A DNA stretch of 64,000 nucleotides from Streptomyces griseiscabiei (GTDB lineage: Bacteria > Actinomycetota > Actinomycetes > Streptomycetales > Streptomycetaceae): NCBI RefSeq assembly GCF_020010925.1, contig NZ_JAGJBZ010000001.1:1364001-1428000 (forward strand), given 5' to 3'. Of the stretch, positions 57,843-64,000 are shown piece by piece. Positions within the stretch are counted from its first letter, which is position 1, and every line of letters begins with the position of its first letter. The notes beneath the pieces were generated by a model. That model was not told where the DNA came from and ran no database searches. It was given only the letters and a program-made list of their open reading frames with translations. A program made the translations under genes and the position numbers.

Positions 57843-57857
57843 TAGGAAAGTTTCCTA
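57843..57857. promoter_or_regulatory. GAAAGTTTC-type operator before the second GH5 gene
   Basis: TAGGAAAGTTTCCTA, a perfect 15-nt palindrome around a central G, 21 nt before the ATG. Same core as the sites at 25283 and 26521. Confidence 0.75.
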
Positions 57858-57878
57858 CCAGTTAGCGAGGAGTCCCCC

Positions 57879-58913
57879 ATGAGACCGGCACGATCCGTTC
57901 CGCTCGTCGCCGTGCTGCTCCTTCTCGGCCTCGTCCTGATCCCGGGCACCGCACAGGCCGGACCCACGGCCCCCGCGGCGGTCACCCCCGTCGCCGCCAA
58001 CGGCCAGCTCAAGGTCTGCGGCACCAAGCTCTGCAACCAGCAAGGAAAAACGATCCAGCTCCGTGGGATGAGCACCCACGGCCTCCAGTGGTACAGCCAG
58101 TGCGTCACGGGCGGCTCGCTCAACGCCCTGGCCACCGACTGGAAGGCCGACGTCCTGCGCGTCTCCATGTACATCCAGGAAGGGGGCTACGAGACCGATC
58201 CGCGCCGCTTCACCGACCTGGTGCACTCCGCCATCGAGCAGGCCACGGCGCGCGGCATGTACGCCATCGTCGACTGGCACATGCTCGACCCCGGCGACCC
58301 GCACCAGAACCTCGCCCGCGCCAAGACCTTCTTCTCCGAGATCGCCCAGCGCCACCGCGACAAGAACAACCTGCTGTACGAGATCGCCAACGAGCCCAGC
58401 GGGGTGAGCTGGTCCCGTATCAAGAGCTACGCCGAGCAGCTCATCCCCGTCATCCGGGCCAAGGACCCCGACACTCCGATCCTGGTCGGCACCCGCGCCT
58501 GGTCCTCGCTCGGTGTGTCGGAGGGCGCGAACGAGTCCGAGGTGGTCAACAACCCGGTGAACGCGGCGAACATCATGTACACCTTCCACTTCTACGCCTC
58601 CTCGCACCGGGACGAGTACCTGCGGACCCTCTCCCGCGCGGCCGACCGCATCCCCGTCTTCGTCACCGAGTTCGGCACCCAGAACTACGCGGGTGAGGGC
58701 GCGAACGACTTCGCCATGTCGCAGCGCTATCTCGATCTGCTCGCCGCCAAGAAGATCAGCTGGGTCAACTGGAACTTCTCCGACGACGAACGCAGCGGCG
58801 CCGTCTTCAAGCAGGGGACCTGCGACGGCAACGGCCCCTGGACCGGTACCTCCTCCCTCAAGCCCGCGGGTGTCTGGATCCGCGACCGCATCCGCACACC
58901 GGACGACTTCTGA
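57879..58913 (+). CDS. Secreted GH5 endoglucanase
   Basis: 344 residues. Sec signal peptide cleaved near AQA (residue 27). GH5 catalytic domain: GKTIQLRGMSTHGLQWY, DVLRVSMYI, IVDWHMLDPGDP, acid/base Glu172 in IANEPSG, HFYASSHRD, nucleophile Glu264 in VTEFGT and VNWNFSDDE. There is no binding module, unlike the GH5 gene at 26.6 kb. ATG 57879 follows GAGGAG. The GAAAGTTTC operator suggests control by the LacI protein at 25.4 kb or a relative. A strong terminator follows. Confidence 0.94.
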   Translation: MRPARSVPLVAVLLLLGLVLIPGTAQAGPTAPAAVTPVAANGQLKVCGTKLCNQQGKTIQLRGMSTHGLQWYSQCVTGGSLNALATDWKADVLRVSMYIQEGGYETDPRRFTDLVHSAIEQATARGMYAIVDWHMLDPGDPHQNLARAKTFFSEIAQRHRDKNNLLYEIANEPSGVSWSRIKSYAEQLIPVIRAKDPDTPILVGTRAWSSLGVSEGANESEVVNNPVNAANIMYTFHFYASSHRDEYLRTLSRAADRIPVFVTEFGTQNYAGEGANDFAMSQRYLDLLAAKKISWVNWNFSDDERSGAVFKQGTCDGNGPWTGTSSLKPAGVWIRDRIRTPDDF

Positions 58914-58932
58914 CCGGTGACGATCCATGTGA

Positions 58933-58970
58933 CGGGAATCGGCCCCCGGTGCGCCGGGGGCCGATTCCCG
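58933..58970 (+). terminator. Strong hairpin terminator after the GH5 gene
   Basis: 17-bp perfect stem (58933-58949 with 58954-58970; arm starts CGGGAATCGGCC) and a TGCG loop, 20 nt after the stop. Confidence 0.9.
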
Positions 58971-59201
58971 TTCGTGCCGAGGCGGGCGCGGGTCGCGGAC
59001 GCGGGGCACTTCGCGGCGATGCGCCCCTCCCCACGCGATGGTCCGCACGGCCATGGAATCGTCACGAAGGCCCTCCCCTGGGCGGTATTCACGGCCGGGG
59101 GCGCTCCTCGCGGCCCGATTGCTTGGTGAACTCACTTCAAGTGCTATCCACTGAAGGGGTTCCATGCCAGTCACAGCAAGCATGGACGCGCTGGAATCAG
59201 C

Positions 59202-60338
<1,137 letters not shown>

Positions 60339-60365
60339 CCACACTCGCCGCAACCGCACCATCAC

Positions 60366-60383
60366 TGAACTGAAATGAGTTCA
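60366..60383. promoter_or_regulatory. Inverted repeat TGAACT-N6-AGTTCA
   Basis: Perfect 6-bp arms with GAAATG spacer, in the gap between the MDR gene and the ABC importer. Related AGTTCAGTT words occur at 59210-59218 and 60472-60480. Possible operator; regulator unknown. Confidence 0.4.
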
Positions 60384-60530
60384 ATCAAGAGCACCGGTCA
60401 CTGTATGACCAGGGCTCCCACCCCAACGAACCCCACCTCCCCCCATGCGTGCGCAATCTATTGCCTAACCTAGTTCAGTTTGGTAATTTCCCTGAAATCT
60501 TGGAGCCGGTTTCAGGCAAGGGAGCCGAGA

Positions 60531-61595
60531 ATGAGACCAGATCCGCGACGGCGTGGCGCTTTGCTCGTCCTGCTATCGATCACCGCCCTGCTGGCCACCG
60601 CGTGCGGCGGCGGCAGCGACACCAACGCCGAGTCCAAGGTCGTGCCCGCGTCGGCGAGCATGGACGAACTGGTCGCCGCGGCGAAGAAGGAAGGCCAGGT
60701 CACCGTCTACTCGGCGCAGGACCTGACCTCGCTCAACAACCTCGCGAAGGCGTTCGAGGCCAAGTACCCGGGGATCGACGTCAAGACCGTGCGGGGCGTC
60801 GACGGCGACCTCGGGGTGAAGGTCGAGACGGAGTTCAACTCCGGCAAGGGCATCGCCGACATGTATGTCAGTGCCAGCCTGTCCTGGGTGAAACCGCAGG
60901 CCGAGGCCGGACGGTTCCTCGCTCCCGTCGGCCCCGAGCTGACCGGCAAGGGCGCCTACGACACCAAGAGTTACGTCCACAAGGGCAATTACTTCGAGAC
61001 CAACTCCGCCGTCCTCACCTTCGGCTGGAACACCAAGCTCCATCCCGAGGGACTCACCGACTACACCGGCCTGCTGGACCCGTCGCTGGCGGGCGGCAAG
61101 ATCGGTGTCGTCGAGCCGAGCGCACCCTCGCTCGTCGACTTCTATCTGTGGCTGGAGGAGACGTACGGCGCCGACTTCGTGAAGAAGCTGGCCGCCCAGA
61201 AACCGCGTATCTACCCCAGCTCCCTCCCGATGGGCGAGGCGCTGCAGTCCGGCGAGATCGCCGCCGGCAGCTTCGTCGCGCCGATCGCGCTCGATCCCGC
61301 CAAGGCGAAGGGCGCTCCGGTCGACTACCGCATGCCGCCCGAGGGCGCGTGGGGCGCCCGCTACTACGGCATGGTGCTGAGCACCGCCCCGCACCCCAAC
61401 GCCGGTCAGCTCTTCGCCAACTTCATGGTCACCGCCAAGGGACAGGAGCTGATCACCCCGTCGGCCGGCTCGGTCCTGCCCGACGTCCCCGGCACCGTGA
61501 TCACCAACGACAAGGTGCGCATCCAGGACCCGGCGAAGCTCACGCCGGACGCCGTGGCCGCGTACCAGAAGAAGTGGAAGTCCCTGTTCCAGTAG
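60531..61595 (+). CDS. ABC importer substrate-binding lipoprotein (iron/thiamine-type extracellular solute-binding)
   Basis: 354 residues with lipobox LATAC (LLATACGGG). The body (MDELVAAAKKEGQVTVYSAQDLTSLNNLAKAFEAKYPGIDVKTVRG; FGWNTKLHPEGLTDYTGLLDP; ILSTAPHPNAGQLFANFMV-like end) is typical of Fe3+- and thiamine/phosphonate-type binding proteins. The ligand cannot be told apart by eye; Tyr residues for iron are not clearly placed. ATG 60531 follows AGGGAG. First gene of an importer operon. Confidence 0.9.
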   Translation: MRPDPRRRGALLVLLSITALLATACGGGSDTNAESKVVPASASMDELVAAAKKEGQVTVYSAQDLTSLNNLAKAFEAKYPGIDVKTVRGVDGDLGVKVETEFNSGKGIADMYVSASLSWVKPQAEAGRFLAPVGPELTGKGAYDTKSYVHKGNYFETNSAVLTFGWNTKLHPEGLTDYTGLLDPSLAGGKIGVVEPSAPSLVDFYLWLEETYGADFVKKLAAQKPRIYPSSLPMGEALQSGEIAAGSFVAPIALDPAKAKGAPVDYRMPPEGAWGARYYGMVLSTAPHPNAGQLFANFMVTAKGQELITPSAGSVLPDVPGTVITNDKVRIQDPAKLTPDAVAAYQKKWKSLFQ

Positions 61596-61694
61596 GGGCG
61601 GTGGACCGCGTCCGCCAGGACGTGTGCGGAGCAGTGTGGGCACCCGCGCCGGCGGGTGCCCACTCACCCGATCTTTGGACGTGAGGAGTCCCCC

Positions 61695-62888
61695 GTGTCC
61701 CATGTGCGCATCGAGGGTCTGACGAAGAGGTTCGCCGGCAAGCCACCGGCGGTGGCGGTCGACGATCTGTCGCTGGAGATCGAACCGGGCGAGTTCGTCG
61801 TCCTGCTCGGTCCGAGCGGCTGTGGGAAGACCACGACCCTGCGCTGTCTGGCCGGACTGGAGACACCCGACGAGGGCCGGATCTCGCTGGGCGACCGGTC
61901 GGTGCTGGACGTACACGGGAAGGTGAACCTCCCTCCGAACAAACGCCGGATCGGGATGGTGTTCCAGTCGTACGCGCTGTGGCCGCACATGACGGTGCGC
62001 CGCAACATCGGCTATCCGCTCAGGACCCGGCGGGTGCCCCGTGACCAGGCGCGTGAACGGATCGAGGAGGCGGCCGGACTCGTCGACTGCGCCGCCCTCC
62101 TCGACCGCTATCCGGCCCAGCTCAGCGGCGGCCAGCAGCAGCGGGTGGCGCTGGCCCGCGGCCTGGCCGCCCGGCCCGACCTGGTGCTCTTCGACGAGCC
62201 CCTGAGCAACCTCGACGCCCGGCTGCGCGACCAGGTCCGCGCCCAGCTGCACGAGCTGCACGCACGGCTGGGGTTCACCGCCGTGTTCGTCACCCACGAC
62301 CAGAGCGAGGCCCTGGCGCTCGGCGACCGGCTCGCGATCATGAAGGCGGGCCGGATCGAGCAACTCGACACCCCGCAGCGGGTGTTCGAGGAGCCGGCCA
62401 CCGAGTACGTCGCCGGGTTCATCGGCATGTCCGACCGGCTGTCGCTCCGGCGCTCCGGCGAGGGCTGGACGGTGGTGGGCCCGCCGGACACCGACGGCCG
62501 GGCGGGCACGGCAGACGCGGCGGGTACGGCGGCCGGGGACGTGGTCGGCGAACTGCCCGTGCCCCGCTCGCACGACGAGGTCTCCGTTCGGCTGCGCCCC
62601 GACGACCTGCTGCTCCGTCCGGTCGAGGAGAAACCGCCGGGCCACGGCGTCGGCCTCGCCGCGGAGGTCGTCGACGCGCAGTTCGGCGGGCGCCACATGG
62701 ACGTGGTCGTCACCGTCGCGGGCAACCGGCTGCACGCGCGGGCGCCGCTGACCGGCGCACCGTGGGCCCGTGGTCTGTCACGCGGTCAGCGGGTCACCGC
62801 GTGGTTCGCCAGGGACGCGGCGATCTACTACGACGCCGACGGGGTGCGCACGCCCGCGCACGCCCCCGCCGCCCCGGTGGGGGCGTGA
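61695..62888 (+). CDS. ABC importer ATP-binding protein with TOBE domain
   Basis: 397 residues. Walker A GPSGCGKTT, Q-loop MVFQSYALWPHMTV, signature LSGGQQQRVALARGL, Walker B LVLFDEPLSNLD and the His of VTHDQSEAL are all present. The last third is an OB-fold/TOBE regulatory domain (VSVRLRPDDLLLRP onward). It belongs to the PotA/FbpC type. GTG 61695 follows GAGGAG. Energises the importer with the flanking genes. Confidence 0.93.
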   Translation: MSHVRIEGLTKRFAGKPPAVAVDDLSLEIEPGEFVVLLGPSGCGKTTTLRCLAGLETPDEGRISLGDRSVLDVHGKVNLPPNKRRIGMVFQSYALWPHMTVRRNIGYPLRTRRVPRDQARERIEEAAGLVDCAALLDRYPAQLSGGQQQRVALARGLAARPDLVLFDEPLSNLDARLRDQVRAQLHELHARLGFTAVFVTHDQSEALALGDRLAIMKAGRIEQLDTPQRVFEEPATEYVAGFIGMSDRLSLRRSGEGWTVVGPPDTDGRAGTADAAGTAAGDVVGELPVPRSHDEVSVRLRPDDLLLRPVEEKPPGHGVGLAAEVVDAQFGGRHMDVVVTVAGNRLHARAPLTGAPWARGLSRGQRVTAWFARDAAIYYDADGVRTPAHAPAAPVGA

Positions 62889-62892
62889 CGTC

Positions 62893-64000
62893 ATGGCCGC
62901 ACCCGCCGTCTCCGCTCCCGCCCCCACGGCCGCGCCGCCGCCCCCTGTTCCGTCACGGGCGACGGCGTTGAGCCGGGCCCGGCGCCATCTGCCGCGGCTC
63001 GGCGCGCTCGTGTTCCTGGCCGCCATCGGCTATCTGGTGATCGCCCCGCTGGTGGGCCTGCAACGGCTGGCCTTCGAGAACGACGCCCGGGGCTACCGGG
63101 CCGCCTTCGACGCCCCGGACATCGGGGAGACACTGCGCAGGACGGCCGGGCTGGCTCTGGGCTCGCTGGCCATCGCTCTCGTCCTCGGCACGTTCCTGGC
63201 CTGGGCCGCCACCCGGCTGCCCCCTCGGCTGCGGCTGCTGCGCGTGCTGCCCATCCTGCCCATCGTCGTCCCGGCCGTGGCCGCGGTGACCGGCTGGGCG
63301 TTCCTGTTCTCGCCCCGCCCGGGCTACCTCAACGCGGCCCTGCGCACCCTGCCCTGGTGGAACCACCTCGACGAGGGGCCCGTCGACATCTACACCCTGC
63401 CGTGGATCGTGATCATCACCGGCTTCGGGCTGACCGCCTTCGTCTACCTGTTCGTCAGCGCGGGCTTCGGCAACATCAACGCGGAACTGATCGAGGCGGC
63501 CCAGGTCAGCGGATCGTCGGCCGCCGGGGTGTTCTTCCGGGTGACGCTGCCGCTGCTGCGCCCGGTGCTGGTGTACGGCGGCTTCGTGGCGCTGCTCCTC
63601 GGGCTCGGCCAGTTCACGGGGCCGCTGCTGCTCGGCCGGAACAACGGCATCGACGTCCTCACCACCGACATGTACGCCGCCGTGTCGCAGAGCCCCGTCG
63701 ACTACGGCCGGGCGGCCGCGATCGGTTCACCGCTGCTGCTGTTCGGTATCGCCGTCGTCTTCTTCCAGAAGGTGATCCTCGGCGACCACAGCCGCTTCGT
63801 CACCCACGGCGGCAAGGCGTTCCGCTCCGGTGGCAGGCCGTCCTGGGTCGCGGTGACCGGCATCCTCCTCTACGCCCTGGTGGCCCTCGCCCTGCCGCTG
63901 GGCGCGCTCCTGGTGGTGTCGCTCTCGTCCTTCTGGAGCGGGAAGATCGAGCCGAGCGGATTCACCCTGGACAACTTCCGGCGGGTGTTCCAGGAGTCGG
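62893..64000 (+). CDS. ABC importer permease, FbpB-like (partial, runs off the window)
   Basis: The open frame from ATG 62893 (4 nt after the ATPase stop) continues to the window end, about 369 codons so far. It shows several membrane segments and the permease EAA-type loop ELIEAAQVSGSSAAGVFFRVTLPLLRP. A second permease half begins (WVAVTGILLYALVALALPLGALLVV), the fused two-half layout typical of iron importers. It completes a lipoprotein-ATPase-permease operon. Confidence 0.9.
   Translation, partial: MAAPAVSAPAPTAAPPPPVPSRATALSRARRHLPRLGALVFLAAIGYLVIAPLVGLQRLAFENDARGYRAAFDAPDIGETLRRTAGLALGSLAIALVLGTFLAWAATRLPPRLRLLRVLPILPIVVPAVAAVTGWAFLFSPRPGYLNAALRTLPWWNHLDEGPVDIYTLPWIVIITGFGLTAFVYLFVSAGFGNINAELIEAAQVSGSSAAGVFFRVTLPLLRPVLVYGGFVALLLGLGQFTGPLLLGRNNGIDVLTTDMYAAVSQSPVDYGRAAAIGSPLLLFGIAVVFFQKVILGDHSRFVTHGGKAFRSGGRPSWVAVTGILLYALVALALPLGALLVVSLSSFWSGKIEPSGFTLDNFRRVFQES

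Overview
The window looks like a stretch of Streptomyces (or very close actinomycete) chromosome. It has very high GC, frequent GTG starts, 4-nt ATGA/GTGA gene overlaps, a WhiB-family protein, a LAL-type LuxR regulator, an NsrR/flavohaemoglobin pair, three LacI-family regulators beside catabolic genes, and three ECF41-type sigma factors. The mix of a transposon end, several gene fragments and catabolic islands, with almost no housekeeping genes, suggests an accessory or chromosome-arm region. No tRNA, rRNA or CRISPR array was seen.

Layout. (1) 1-2.7 kb: right part of a Tn554-like, three-gene tyrosine-recombinase element. (2) 2.7-12.5 kb: a TetR/SDR operon with a double operator, a RarA ATPase, twin YjbR proteins, an AraC regulator, an HSL-type hydrolase, a quinone reductase and a type-B carboxylesterase. 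This part also holds remnants: a copied and broken 5' end of the hydrolase gene, half of a MarR gene, and a truncated permease. (3) 12.2-19.5 kb: a purine-nucleoside uptake and salvage cluster (BMP lipoprotein, ABC ATPase, broken permease, DeoD phosphorylase, amidotransferase-like protein, LacI, deaminase-like amidohydrolase). It carries two matching LacI operators built on CAAAACGTTTTG. (4) 19.5-28.4 kb: a second LacI gene, an APH-like kinase, an ECF41 sigma factor, and a plant-polysaccharide cluster (GH43, LacI, GH5-CBM). (5) 28.5-34.4 kb: DNA alkylation repair, ArsR/VOC operon, amidohydrolase, Tat-exported deaminase, Lrp/AzlCD. (6) 34.4-57.7 kb: the most interesting part, described below. 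(7) 57.8-64 kb: a second GH5 cellulase, an MDR reductase and an ABC importer of the iron/thiamine type that runs off the window.

The main discovery candidate is a dispersed ECF41 sigma-factor regulon in 34.4-57.8 kb. I found nine copies of TGTCACA-N17-GTC, plus one variant, each just upstream of a gene and pointing at it. This matches the known ECF41 promoter type (TGTCACA, about 16 nt, CGTC). The copies lie before a small membrane protein, an AhpD/carboxymuconolactone decarboxylase-like protein, an orphan succinate-dehydrogenase-like flavoprotein, an NmrA-type epimerase-like SDR, a patatin/glycosyltransferase/lipase operon, a WhiB-cytochrome b operon, a 46-codon ORF, an ECF41 sigma gene itself, and (in tandem) a type II NADH dehydrogenase. 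ECF41 factors are usually described as controlling one adjacent gene. Here the motif appears to tie together alternative respiratory-chain parts and a lipid/glycolipid-modifying operon.

Other regulatory links read from the sequence are GAAA(G/C)TTTC palindromes shared by GH43 and two GH5 genes 31 kb apart, two NsrR-type boxes with a shared 12-nt core before nsrR and hmp, a perfect ArsR palindrome, and a palindromic operator before an FtsX-type permease with no ATPase partner nearby. All functional calls rest on motif and family recognition by eye; no database search was run.
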